64,000 nt of DNA from JBAVVD01 sp049697115 (GCA_049697115.1 JBAVVD010000021.1:62001-126000), one strand, 5' to 3'; numbered from the stretch's first letter, positions 18,048-26,504 are shown. Numbers and translations: made by a program. The notes: generated from the letters alone by a model not told the origin.

Positions 18048-18131
18048 GGTTTGGCTGGAAGCATCTCCAAACCCGTGATCTCTGAATGACCTTATATTTT
18101 TCACGGTTTTGGAGATGCTTACGGTTTGGCT
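18048..18131. repeat. hairpin element flanked by 9-bp direct repeats
   Basis: A 19-base inverted repeat (18058-18076 and 18102-18120, one mismatch) forms a long hairpin with a 25-base loop. It is flanked by identical 9-base copies of GGTTTGGCT at 18048-18056 and 18123-18131. The loop and right arm contain a 23-base string, starting AATGACC and ending CACGGT (18085-18107), that recurs exactly at 39684-39706. The flanking repeats look like a target-site duplication, so a tiny non-autonomous mobile element is possible. A promoter-like TTGGAG-17-TAAAAT (18109-18137) runs out of the right arm toward the next gene. Confidence 0.6.
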
Positions 18132-18147
18132 CTAAAATTTGAGCTCT

Positions 18148-18696
18148 ATGGATGCTTTTTATATAATTGACAAGGTGCGGCTCCAGAAGAGCCCATCGAG
18201 CGAGGGCGAGAATTTGATCGGCATTATGGCGGACTCTCATGACAATCTCCTCAGGATCAGGCAAGCGATCCGACTATTTGCCGCCCACAAATGCGAGCTC
18301 GTTATTCATGCCGGTGACATTGTCGCTCCTTTTTCAGCCAGAGAGTTGGAAGCGCTGGGCTGCCCCGTAAAAGCCGTTTTCGGCAATTGTGACGGGGAGA
18401 AAGAGGGGCTGGAAAAAGCCCTCCGGCCTTTTGGCCAGATCCAAAACCCCCCGTTGATCTTCAAGCATCATGGATTTCGCATTATTCTCAGTCACTCGAA
18501 TACGCTCATTGAATCGCTTCTTAAATTCAACCAATATGACATCATCATCATCGGCCATACCCATACGCCCGAAATTCGAAAAGAGAAGAAGCACCTCTTT
18601 GTCAATCCCGGAGAAGCCGGCGGCTGGGTTACCGGAAAAAGCACGGTGGCTGTTTTTGACCCTAAAACTCAAGAGGCAGAAATTATCGTCTTATGA
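18148..18696 (+). CDS. YfcE-family metallophosphoesterase
   Basis: Predicted cytoplasmic phosphodiesterase of the YfcE/MJ0936 family. The metal-binding series is complete: ADSHDN, HAGDIV, GNCDGE, LSHSN and GHTHTP. The physiological substrate is not known for most members. The start is uncertain. The conserved fold begins at LIGIMADSHDN. An ATG at 18148 gives 182 residues with a 25-residue extension and could be leaderless from the promoter-like site at 18109-18137. A TTG at 18214 with GAGGGCGAG upstream gives 160 residues. A TTG at 18139 is also in frame. Confidence 0.85.
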   Translation: MDAFYIIDKVRLQKSPSSEGENLIGIMADSHDNLLRIRQAIRLFAAHKCELVIHAGDIVAPFSARELEALGCPVKAVFGNCDGEKEGLEKALRPFGQIQNPPLIFKHHGFRIILSHSNTLIESLLKFNQYDIIIIGHTHTPEIRKEKKHLFVNPGEAGGWVTGKSTVAVFDPKTQEAEIIVL

Positions 18697-18717
18697 AAAT
18701 ACGCCCAGGAAATTGAA

Positions 18718-18852
18718 ATGCCTCACTCAATCAACAAGCGGCAGAAGCCTGTCTGGCAAAGGCTGCGTAAACCCATGCCTCCTCCGGCCAAGTCGCGCTC
18801 TGCCAGAAAGGAAAAACGCGGCCGTGATCGGAAACACAAATCCCTAAAATAG
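18718..18852 (+). CDS. possible small basic protein, 44 residues
   Basis: An ATG at 18718 with AGGAAATTGA just upstream opens a 44-codon frame ending in TAG. The product begins MPHSINKRQKPVWQRLRKP, continues with a triple proline, and then is almost entirely Lys, Arg and Ser. About 40% of residues are Lys or Arg. I recognise no family. The ribosome binding site, the non-random composition and the position 21 bp after the phosphoesterase gene support a real gene, possibly a nucleic-acid-binding peptide, but the evidence is thin. Confidence 0.45.
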   Translation: MPHSINKRQKPVWQRLRKPMPPPAKSRSARKEKRGRDRKHKSLK

Positions 18853-18918
18853 AAAATAAAGAGGGGCTCAGACGGTCCATGTGTGTTCGAAGGCCTTGGG
18901 AGGCGGGCGTCCTTCCTA

Positions 18919-18947
18919 TTTACTAATCAAACAGCCTGTATTATACT
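18919..18947 (+). promoter_or_regulatory. promoter of the COG2403-carbamate kinase operon, with TACTAAT repeats
   Basis: TTTACT (18919-18924) and TATACT (18942-18947) with a 17-base spacer. Three copies of TACTAAT occur across the promoter (within 18919-18960), which could be an operator. The expected mRNA has a leader of about 45 bases carrying an AAGGA ribosome binding site. Confidence 0.5.
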
Positions 18948-18998
18948 AATTTACTAATTTTTTGAAAAAGAATTGATTATTTGAAAGGATTTAAACTC

Positions 18999-20303
18999 AT
19001 GAAAAAAGCCATCATAATGGGAGCGGCCGGACGCGATTTCCACAATTTCAATGTGTATTTCAGGGACAATCCCAATTTCCGGGTTGTCGCTTTCACTGCC
19101 ACTCAAATTCCGGATATTGAGGGCAGAAAATACCCACCTTCGCTTGCCGGTAAATATTATCCAGAAGGAATTCCTATCCATGCCGAAGAAGAGCTGGATT
19201 ATCTGATAAAAAAACACGGTGTGACCAAGGTCTATTTCTCCTATAGCGATATCTCTCATGAATATGTCATGCACAAGGCTTCGCAGGTCATGGCCGCGGG
19301 CGCCAGCTTCATTCTTTTGGGCCCTCAGGATACAATGCTGAAAAGCATACGTCCTGTCATTTCTATCTGTGCCGTCCGGACCGGATCTGGGAAGAGCCAG
19401 ACCAGCCGAAAGGCTGCTCTCATTCTCAAAGAGAAAGGCAGAAATGTGGCCGTAATCCGCCATCCCATGCCCTATGGAGATTTGGTCAAGCAGCGGGTGC
19501 AGAGATATGCCACCTACGAAGACCTGGCCAAGCACGAATGCACGATCGAAGAAAGAGAAGAATATGAGCCCCATCTCAAAAGAGGAATCATTGTTTATGC
19601 CGGAGTGGACTACGAAGCCATCCTCAAGGAGGCTGAAAAAGAAGCGGATGTGATCCTCTGGGATGGAGGAAACAATGACTTTTCTTTCTATCGGGCCGAC
19701 TTGGAAATCATTGTCGTTGATCCCCACAGGGCCGGCCATGAGCTTCTCTACCATCCAGGGGAGACAAATTTCAGGAGGGCCCACGTCTTGGTCATCAATA
19801 AGATGGATACGGCGCCCAAAGAAAAAGTCGCCCTCATCATGGAAAATATTAAAAAGTTCAATCCTAAGGCCACAGTCATACGGGCCAATTCGCCGATTTT
19901 CGTCCATGGAGGGAATCAGATCACCGGCAAACGGGTCCTGGTGATTGAGGACGGTCCGACCCTGACCCATGGAGGAATGACGTATGGAGCCGGAATCGTG
20001 GCCGCGACAAAATATGCGGCTGCGAAGATCGTCGACCCGAGACCTGCGGCAGTGGGAAGCCTCAGAAAAATATTTGAAAAATACTCCCATTTGGATAAAG
20101 TTCTGCCGGCCATGGGTTATGGAGAAGTCCAGATCAAGGAGTTGGCTGAGACCATCAATAATGTCGACTGCGACCTTGTTATCAGCGCCACTCCGATCGA
20201 CCTCGGCCGTCTGATTAAAACGAATAAGAAACTCCTCCCCGTAACCTATGAACTGGAAGAAATCGGGTCGCCCAATCTTGAGGAGATACTGAAAAAGTTC
20301 TGA
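18999..20303 (+). CDS. COG2403 P-loop protein, related to cyclic 2,3-diphosphoglycerate synthetase
   Basis: A 434-residue protein of the COG2403 group, distantly related to archaeal cyclic 2,3-bisphosphoglycerate synthetase. Residues 1-120 form a Rossmann-like domain. A P-loop AVRTGSGKSQTSR lies at about 125-137, a Walker B/G3-like DGGNND at 222-227 and a GTPase-type NKMD at 267-270. The ATG at 18999 has AAGGA upstream. It shares TGATG with the next gene, carbamate kinase. The link to carbamate kinase and ornithine carbamoyltransferase recurs in other anaerobes. That suggests a role in carbamoyl phosphate metabolism rather than in 2,3-DPG synthesis, but the reaction is unproven. Confidence 0.85.
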   Translation: MKKAIIMGAAGRDFHNFNVYFRDNPNFRVVAFTATQIPDIEGRKYPPSLAGKYYPEGIPIHAEEELDYLIKKHGVTKVYFSYSDISHEYVMHKASQVMAAGASFILLGPQDTMLKSIRPVISICAVRTGSGKSQTSRKAALILKEKGRNVAVIRHPMPYGDLVKQRVQRYATYEDLAKHECTIEEREEYEPHLKRGIIVYAGVDYEAILKEAEKEADVILWDGGNNDFSFYRADLEIIVVDPHRAGHELLYHPGETNFRRAHVLVINKMDTAPKEKVALIMENIKKFNPKATVIRANSPIFVHGGNQITGKRVLVIEDGPTLTHGGMTYGAGIVAATKYAAAKIVDPRPAAVGSLRKIFEKYSHLDKVLPAMGYGEVQIKELAETINNVDCDLVISATPIDLGRLIKTNKKLLPVTYELEEIGSPNLEEILKKF

Positions 20304-21292
20304 TGAAAAGAAAATTGGCCCTTATCGCTTTCGGCGGAAACGCTCTCCTCCCTGAAAACCAGCGGGGACTCCAGGAAGAACAGATGAAAAACGCCCAGAA
20401 AGCCGCCAAGTTCATTGTCCACATCGTAAAAAAAGGATATGAGCTCATTGTTGTCCATGGCAATGGCCCCCAGGTGGGAAATCTCCTCATCCAGATGGAA
20501 GAAGGGATTACCAAGATCCCTCCCTTTACTCTGGAGATCTGCGATGCCATGACAGAAGGAGGCATGGGCTTTATGCTGGAAAAGGCCATTATGAACGAAC
20601 TCCGAAAAAACTCCATCGATAAAGAAATCGCATCCCTTATCACTCAGGTTGTGGTGGACCGAAACGATTCGGCTTTTGAGAATCCGACTAAACCAATCGG
20701 TCCTTTTTACACGAAATACCGCGCTCAAATGCTGGCCCGCGAAAAAAAATGGAAGATGGTCGAGGATGCCGGCCGCGGCTACCGAAAAGTCGTCCCCTCT
20801 CCCAAACCCATCGATATCATACCTAAACGGATCATCCATGATCTGGTCAAGGCGGAACGGATTGTCATCGCCGCCGGAGGAGGAGGAATCCCGGTCATTA
20901 TTGATGGCCGCGGTTTCTTCAAGGGAGTCGAAGCGGTGATCGATAAAGACTTCGCCGCCAGTCTTATCGCGAGGGAAGTGAAGGCGGACCTTTTCATCAT
21001 CCTGACCACCATTGAGCGGGTTTACCTGAATTACGGCAAACCGGACCAGACAGAAATTTCCAGAATGACTATTGACCAGGCCCGAGAATATCTCAACCAA
21101 GGCCAGTTCCCCCCAGGCTCCATGGGCCCGAAAATTATGGCGGCTATTGAGTACATTCAGAACGGAGGCAGAGAAGTGATCATCACTTCCGCCAGCCATC
21201 TCAAGAGAGCTCTGATGAACCGGTCTGGGACAATCATTCATTCATCCGATCAGGAGGAGACACATGCTCAAAGATCTCCTGTCCATCCATGA
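20303..21292 (+). CDS. arcC: carbamate kinase
   Basis: Makes ATP from carbamoyl phosphate and ADP, or runs in reverse. The 329-residue amino-acid-kinase fold shows IAFGGNALL at the N terminus, HGNGPQVGN near residue 54, the family insertion with VPSPKPIDI, and AAGGGGIPVI. The start overlaps the preceding stop (TGATG). The last 29 bp overlap the next gene, ornithine carbamoyltransferase. This pairing usually means fermentative ATP production from citrulline or another carbamoyl donor. No arginine deiminase is present in this window. Confidence 0.95.
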   Translation: MKRKLALIAFGGNALLPENQRGLQEEQMKNAQKAAKFIVHIVKKGYELIVVHGNGPQVGNLLIQMEEGITKIPPFTLEICDAMTEGGMGFMLEKAIMNELRKNSIDKEIASLITQVVVDRNDSAFENPTKPIGPFYTKYRAQMLAREKKWKMVEDAGRGYRKVVPSPKPIDIIPKRIIHDLVKAERIVIAAGGGGIPVIIDGRGFFKGVEAVIDKDFAASLIAREVKADLFIILTTIERVYLNYGKPDQTEISRMTIDQAREYLNQGQFPPGSMGPKIMAAIEYIQNGGREVIITSASHLKRALMNRSGTIIHSSDQEETHAQRSPVHP

Positions 21293-22196
21293 TTTATCTC
21301 TCTACGAGTTCAACCAAATCCTGGATTTGACCCGAGAAATAAAAGAGAATCCAAAAAAATTTCATAAAAAACTGAAGCATAAAATTCTGGCTATGATCTT
21401 CGAAAAACCCTCCTTGCGGACAAGGATGACATTTGAGGTGGGAATGCTTGAACTCGGAGGGGAAGCCGTCTATCTAAGCCCTTCGGATATCCAACTCGGA
21501 AAACGGGAGACTGTGGAGGATGTGGGGAAGAACCTGGAACGCTGGGTGGATGGCATCATGATCAGGACTTTCGCCCATCAGATTGCCGTTGACCTGGCCA
21601 AAAACACATCAATCCCTGTCATCAACGGATTGACCGACCTCCTCCATCCCTGCCAGGCTATGGCCGACTTCTTTACCCTCAAAGAGAAAAAAGGAGGGCT
21701 GGCCTCCTTGAAGCTGTCATATATTGGAGACGGAAATAATGTCTGCCACAGCTTGCTCTTCGCCGCGGCCAAAGCAGGAACTCAAATAGCCGTCGCCACC
21801 CCAGCGGGATACAAGCCAAGGCCGGAAATCATCGAGATGGCCAAAAAGGACGGAAAAGAGACTGGCTTCAACTTGATCCTGACAGATGACCCTAAGGAAG
21901 CCGCATCAGGGGCAGATGCTGTCTACACAGATGTCTGGGCGTCCATGGGACAGGAGCAGGAAAAGGAGGAGAGGGCGGCCGTTTTTGCTCCTTTTCAGGT
22001 CAACCAAAAAATCATGTCTAACGCCAAAAAGGATGCTCTCTTCATGCACTGCCTCCCCGCCCACAAGGGAGAAGAAGTGTCCGGTGAAGTCCTCGATTCC
22101 GCCCAGTCGGTCGTCTTTGATCAGGCAGAAAACAGACTTCATATTCAAAAAGCAATTATGCTATTATTGATAGGGAAAAAAGAGGCCCATGGATAA
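21264..22196 (+). CDS. argF: ornithine carbamoyltransferase
   Basis: Interconverts ornithine plus carbamoyl phosphate with citrulline plus phosphate. The 310-residue protein has the carbamoyl-phosphate motif SLRTR near residue 50, the HPCQAMAD segment and the ornithine-loop motif HCLPAHKGEEV. These are features of true OTCs rather than of knotted acetylornithine or YgeW-type enzymes. The ATG at 21264 is preceded by GGAGGAGACAC, inside arcC. Its location after carbamate kinase suggests the catabolic direction (arcB-type), although an anabolic role cannot be excluded. Confidence 0.93.
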   Translation: MLKDLLSIHDLSLYEFNQILDLTREIKENPKKFHKKLKHKILAMIFEKPSLRTRMTFEVGMLELGGEAVYLSPSDIQLGKRETVEDVGKNLERWVDGIMIRTFAHQIAVDLAKNTSIPVINGLTDLLHPCQAMADFFTLKEKKGGLASLKLSYIGDGNNVCHSLLFAAAKAGTQIAVATPAGYKPRPEIIEMAKKDGKETGFNLILTDDPKEAASGADAVYTDVWASMGQEQEKEERAAVFAPFQVNQKIMSNAKKDALFMHCLPAHKGEEVSGEVLDSAQSVVFDQAENRLHIQKAIMLLLIGKKEAHG

Positions 22197-24231
22197 AGAA
22201 ATTTCGCTCATTCAGATCAGCGAGGAGGATATCCGCTTCATCGAAAAAGAGCTGGCCAAAAGCCGGAGACCTTTTTCCCTGCGAGAATTGACAGAAAAGC
22301 TGGCCTACCTGAAAACAGCCAGCCAACGAATCCAAGAAGTCAAAAAGTATGATCCCAGTTGTGTTTATGAAATCGGCGACTCTATCTATAAGGAGTACGA
22401 TGAACCGCTCCCCCTCAACAGCAAATATGTAGAGCATTTCACAGGAGCAGTAGTATTAAAGGTTATCAATAAAAACTACTATAAGGATTTCAACTGCGAG
22501 ATGCTGGAAGTCGATTACACGGGAGGAGGGATTTTCCGGAAATACATTGACTTCATGAAAAAAACAAAAACCCAGGTTCTGCTTCCTTCGAATATTGACA
22601 GGAACGCCAAGGCTCCTGAGACCATGGGAAAAGAAGAAGATCCCAGGCTCAGCGAACTGCCGATGACAGATAAGGACCTCAAATCCCTGGCTAAAAACCT
22701 GAGATCGGCACTCTCCAAATCACCTCTATTTTTTAACTGGAATGATTACTGGCAGCTTACGGAAAGCCCTCCGGAGATTTCCGAAGAACGGATCAAGGAA
22801 ATAGAAAATCTTTTGTCAGAGACAAGAATTTCCGCTTCCACTGAAGACTTAATCCAAAAATTTTTTGGTCTAGAGACCTCTCATAACGAGTTCGACTTCA
22901 CTTGCCTCTGGCTCAACAGCGTCCTAGAAACAAAATACAAAAAGGACTTCCTTCAGGTCTCTCCCTTCCGCTGGGGAAAATGGCACCTGAAAACCATTGT
23001 CAATTCTTTACCGAACGATTTGCCTCTTTCCGCAGAGCCAGCCGTCCTCCCCGAGTTTGATGTGGAAGAGAAAATCCAGGTAACGCTTTTCCATTCCTTC
23101 CCCTTGAAGATCTATCTCACCTGGAGAGAGATCCTGTCCGGCGGTGTGAAAATTCCAAAAAGCTTCAACAAAGAACTGTCCGTATCTCGAGAATATATTC
23201 TCACCGACGCCGAAGAAGGAAAGAACTATACCGTCTATTACTACCCTTCTCTTGGCTTCCTACTCGGCCTCCAAGACTTCTTCATCAGCAACAACGTGCC
23301 TCAAGGCACAAGCATGACCCTGGAAAGAAAAGGACCTTCCCAATTCAACTTCTGGCTGAAGAAGTCGAAAAAGAAGCTTTCTGTGGCCAAGTTGGCATAT
23401 GACATAAAAGAGGACAAACTCCTGGACAACGGTGAAGCGTTCACTTTAGCCCTTCCCAATAAAATTATTTATCTGGAACGGGAGACTTTAGAACGGCTGC
23501 TCGCCCTTTACTCGCAAAGAGAGAATTTGAATTTAAAAGAACTCCTGATTCTCGTTTTCAGGAATTACAGCCTCCAGTCAAATAATTATTCCCTTCACTA
23601 TCTCAGAGCGTACCATCTCGCGGATGTCCTCAAGCGGACCACTCAGGAAGATGTCGAATTCACACTCCTCAATTCTCTTGAATTTTCCAAGTCGGACAAA
23701 AAGAAAGGCATCTTTTTCTATCAGGAAGCTCCGGAGATAAAAGAAGAAGCAAAGCCTGAGGCTCCAGCGGAAATCCGTGAAGAAATTCCCGGTGAAGTCC
23801 TTCCGGAAGAAGTCGTTGGCGAAAAAGTGCCTTTGACGGCTGAAACCCGGGCAGAGATCCTCTTCGAGCAGCCATTGCCGCCGGTTAAAGAAATTACTAA
23901 AAGAGAAAAACCTCCTCTCCCGGAAAAAGAGAAAAAAGAAAAACCATTTAAGAAAAAGAAGATAAAAATAGAGGGGGAAAGAGTTCCGCGCCCAAGAAAA
24001 AGCGTGAAACGGGTTATCGAAGAAAAAATCGAATTGGAGGAGTCTGAACAGGAAGCTCTTTATGCGCTCAAAGAAGAAGCGCCTATTGAAGAAACAGCAC
24101 GCGAAATTCAGGCAAAAGAAAAGAAGGAGCCGACGAAACCCGCCACTTCAGAAGCACCGTCATTCGGAATGTTTGCGGAGAAGCTGAAATCCGCCCTGAG
24201 CAAAAAAAAGAAGGAAGAGAAGGAAAAATAA
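22189..24231 (+). CDS. unknown 680-residue protein with charged disordered tail
   Basis: I do not recognise this family. It overlaps the OTC gene by 8 bp and so is probably the fourth gene of that operon. Residues about 1-500 look folded and soluble, with no signal peptide or membrane segment. The first 50 residues (EEDIRFIEKELAKSRRPFSLRELTEKL) could form a helix-turn-helix-like unit, followed by a beta-rich stretch (about 65-115). Residues about 515-680 are low complexity, dominated by Glu, Lys and Pro, with repeats of the EEIPGEVLPEEVVGE type. The protein ends in a Lys/Glu run after a short conserved-looking FGMFAEKLKSALSKK helix. The tail suggests a scaffold or nucleic-acid-associated role; this is inference. 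Confidence 0.75.
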   Translation: MDKEISLIQISEEDIRFIEKELAKSRRPFSLRELTEKLAYLKTASQRIQEVKKYDPSCVYEIGDSIYKEYDEPLPLNSKYVEHFTGAVVLKVINKNYYKDFNCEMLEVDYTGGGIFRKYIDFMKKTKTQVLLPSNIDRNAKAPETMGKEEDPRLSELPMTDKDLKSLAKNLRSALSKSPLFFNWNDYWQLTESPPEISEERIKEIENLLSETRISASTEDLIQKFFGLETSHNEFDFTCLWLNSVLETKYKKDFLQVSPFRWGKWHLKTIVNSLPNDLPLSAEPAVLPEFDVEEKIQVTLFHSFPLKIYLTWREILSGGVKIPKSFNKELSVSREYILTDAEEGKNYTVYYYPSLGFLLGLQDFFISNNVPQGTSMTLERKGPSQFNFWLKKSKKKLSVAKLAYDIKEDKLLDNGEAFTLALPNKIIYLERETLERLLALYSQRENLNLKELLILVFRNYSLQSNNYSLHYLRAYHLADVLKRTTQEDVEFTLLNSLEFSKSDKKKGIFFYQEAPEIKEEAKPEAPAEIREEIPGEVLPEEVVGEKVPLTAETRAEILFEQPLPPVKEITKREKPPLPEKEKKEKPFKKKKIKIEGERVPRPRKSVKRVIEEKIELEESEQEALYALKEEAPIEETAREIQAKEKKEPTKPATSEAPSFGMFAEKLKSALSKKKKEEKEK

Positions 24232-24301
24232 AACTGCGGCGCGTTCAGCTTTTTGGATCACGCTTCAATCCAATGAAATCCGAAAAGGGAAGGATGCGTG
24301 T

Positions 24302-25681
24302 ATGGAAAAGCTGAAGAAATATCGCAAAAAGAGGCCCTCTCTTTGCTTCAGCCTGATTTTCTTCATTACTTTCTGGACTCTTGCGCCGGCCCGTGCGGAG
24401 AACCCGTCTGAAGAAAAAACCCAGTCAAGGGCCGAATTCGAATTCGGAATAGACGCATGGGAGAGAAAATTTTTCAGGCCCCAGCTCAGCTTTTCTTGGC
24501 CGCTGAAGTTCATGGCCCAAACACGCCTGTTTTCTGAACTCAGCTATCTGGAAAGAGCAAACAGCCGCCTTGAAGGAGCCGTGGATTTCTGGTTGATTTT
24601 AGGTCTGGAAAAAAAATGGGGAGAAAAGGTAAAGTTGGAAGGCCGCCTCAATCATTTTTGCCGCCACATCACCTCTCAAGAGAACACCTCCATTCTTAAC
24701 CTGAATGAGGCCATTGCCCGATTATGGATAAACTCAGAGGGATCCCAAATGGGGCTCGGATTCGGTGGATACATTGGCGGGACAAAAGGATACAAGAATT
24801 TACTTGTTTTCAACCTGAATTTTTTCCCCTTCTTCTCGCAGGATATTTCCATCGGGGGGGAATTCAAATGGGTCAATTTTAAAAATCTCCTCTATGATCT
24901 GGAGCTCTCTTTCGTCCTCAACAGAGGCATTCACCTTTTCATCCGGAACTCAAAAACATATCAATTCGAGCCGACTTTCGACATCGGCATCCGAATGAAA
25001 TCAGAAGGCAACCTGGAAAAACACATCGACCATCTAAAGCTGTCGGCCGGCCTTTATCCTTTCTGTGACCTCCACAAACTCATCGTTCAAGGTGAAAACG
25101 GGCTGGAATTCCTTAAAACCCAAAAAACCAGGTTTCTCTGCAACATCCATTACGGCTTGCCCATCCTCAGCGGAGACAGTTACTTTGCCCAATTCTGGCC
25201 GGACAAGATAGCCTATCGTCTCCAGGGAGAATACGAAAAGAAAATCAACGAGGACTTTTTTTTCGTCGGCTACGCAAGATATGCCGTTGATATGCCTGTG
25301 GACAAAGATCTGGAGTACAGGTCGAGCCTCAGCACAGGAATCCGGATCAGAAATCAGCGAGATTTCGAACAGCTTGAAAAAGGAATTCGCTTCGATCTTT
25401 CCGTCGGCTACAGCTTCAAGCTCCTTTATGACCTGAGCGCAAAAATTGGACTGAATACTCTGAATGACCGCTCAAAAAATATCGGCTCGGATATTCTTTT
25501 CGAAGCCGATGATGAGAAAAAACTCTTTTCTATGACGGTCTTTATGAATTTTGGCCATGAAATAAATATCCGGCCCTTCTTCGGATTTCGCACAACCATC
25601 GTATCCAATAAAAGAAAGACTTGGCCAGGTCCTTCCGAAGCCAGGCTCATCGCCGGCATCAGCCTCTATTCCTGGTTCTAA
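24302..25681 (+). CDS. predicted outer-membrane beta-barrel protein, unknown family
   Basis: A 459-residue exported protein. Residues 1-32 form a signal peptide (basic start, hydrophobic core LCFSLIFFITFWTLA, cleavage after ARA). The rest consists of alternating hydrophobic and aromatic beta strands with charged turns, and ends in the aromatic residues Ser-Trp-Phe, as expected of a protein handled by the Bam machinery. GGAAGGA lies upstream of the ATG. The gene follows the 680-residue protein after 70 bp, and its stop overlaps by 4 bp the convergent winged-helix gene. No enzyme motif is visible; a porin or surface adhesin is possible. Confidence 0.75.
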   Translation: MEKLKKYRKKRPSLCFSLIFFITFWTLAPARAENPSEEKTQSRAEFEFGIDAWERKFFRPQLSFSWPLKFMAQTRLFSELSYLERANSRLEGAVDFWLILGLEKKWGEKVKLEGRLNHFCRHITSQENTSILNLNEAIARLWINSEGSQMGLGFGGYIGGTKGYKNLLVFNLNFFPFFSQDISIGGEFKWVNFKNLLYDLELSFVLNRGIHLFIRNSKTYQFEPTFDIGIRMKSEGNLEKHIDHLKLSAGLYPFCDLHKLIVQGENGLEFLKTQKTRFLCNIHYGLPILSGDSYFAQFWPDKIAYRLQGEYEKKINEDFFFVGYARYAVDMPVDKDLEYRSSLSTGIRIRNQRDFEQLEKGIRFDLSVGYSFKLLYDLSAKIGLNTLNDRSKNIGSDILFEADDEKKLFSMTVFMNFGHEINIRPFFGFRTTIVSNKRKTWPGPSEARLIAGISLYSWF

Positions 25682-26466
25682 ACCTTTAAAATCTCGCGGA
25701 CCGGTCCCTTGCGTCGGGTCACTCCCATTTCGTCCAGGAGTTCCAGAAGAGGGATCGCGTATTTCCGGCTGAGACCGATCATTGCCTTAAATTCAGAAAC
25801 CGTCAACTCGGTCTTGCCCGTCTGTTTGATTTTTAAAATGAGTTCGTCCAGCCACCGCGCATGGAGAAAAAAACCCTCTTTCCCCTGGACAATTTTCTTG
25901 CGCTCCATAAGGAGAGAAAGCATTTGCTGAAGCTTCTCCGGCCTGAGGTGAAGCCGAGCTTCCACCTCTTTAAGAGAAACCAGATGAAATTCCCCTTTTA
26001 AATACATCTCTTCCAGCTTCTCTAAAAGCCGTTCTTCCCTGGGAGCAGGGAGCATTGTGAAGCGGGAAAGAGCATATGTTTCTCCCTCCTCTCTGATTCT
26101 TCCGGAGTGAACCAGGGTTTTGAGAGCCAAAATCAGGATTTTTCGGGACAGGTCGAACCTTTTCTTTATTCTCTCGATAGATGCGCCTCTCTCTTTTGGA
26201 TGCTTTTCATGAAAACGGGCTAAATGAGCCACTATTTTCTCACAGAAATAATCCAGGCTTTCTTGGGAAAGAAGAAAAAGGGGGGAGAAAGAGATGATTT
26301 TGAGTTTTCCTTCCTCTTCCAGAATCTGGCTGAGGTGAAGCAGTCCGGTATGATCCACAGGAAGATAAATTTTGGCCTCTTTTTCATGGAGGCCCCGAAG
26401 GTCTTTATCCTGGACCAGGGCCAGCAACTTGTCTTTATCTGTCAGGAGCTTTTTCTTCACCGGCAT
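25678..26466 (-). CDS. stand-alone SelB C-terminal winged-helix protein
   Basis: A 262-residue protein that resembles the C-terminal half of the selenocysteine elongation factor SelB without the EF-Tu-like GTPase half. The last 60 residues (ELTVSEFKAMIGLSRKYAIP, then LLELLDEMGVTRR) match the final winged helix of SelB, which binds the SECIS hairpin. Residues about 80-200 match the preceding two winged helices, including the HP.ERG segment. The N terminus starts with its own ATG, and the upstream 38 bp lead directly into rnr, so no GTPase portion is hidden in front. It probably binds structured RNA. It is last in the valS-rnr operon. Confidence 0.85.
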   Translation of the reverse strand: MPVKKKLLTDKDKLLALVQDKDLRGLHEKEAKIYLPVDHTGLLHLSQILEEEGKLKIISFSPLFLLSQESLDYFCEKIVAHLARFHEKHPKERGASIERIKKRFDLSRKILILALKTLVHSGRIREEGETYALSRFTMLPAPREERLLEKLEEMYLKGEFHLVSLKEVEARLHLRPEKLQQMLSLLMERKKIVQGKEGFFLHARWLDELILKIKQTGKTELTVSEFKAMIGLSRKYAIPLLELLDEMGVTRRKGPVREILKV

Positions 26467-26504
26467 CCCTTTAGAGAGTCTCTTCCTCCGTAAACATGAA
26501 CCCC

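Noticed and set aside
18954..20090. 378-codon open frame on the minus strand, and a similar 331-codon one at 20246-21241
   Set aside because: Both are antisense shadows of the COG2403 and carbamate kinase genes, caused by codon bias.
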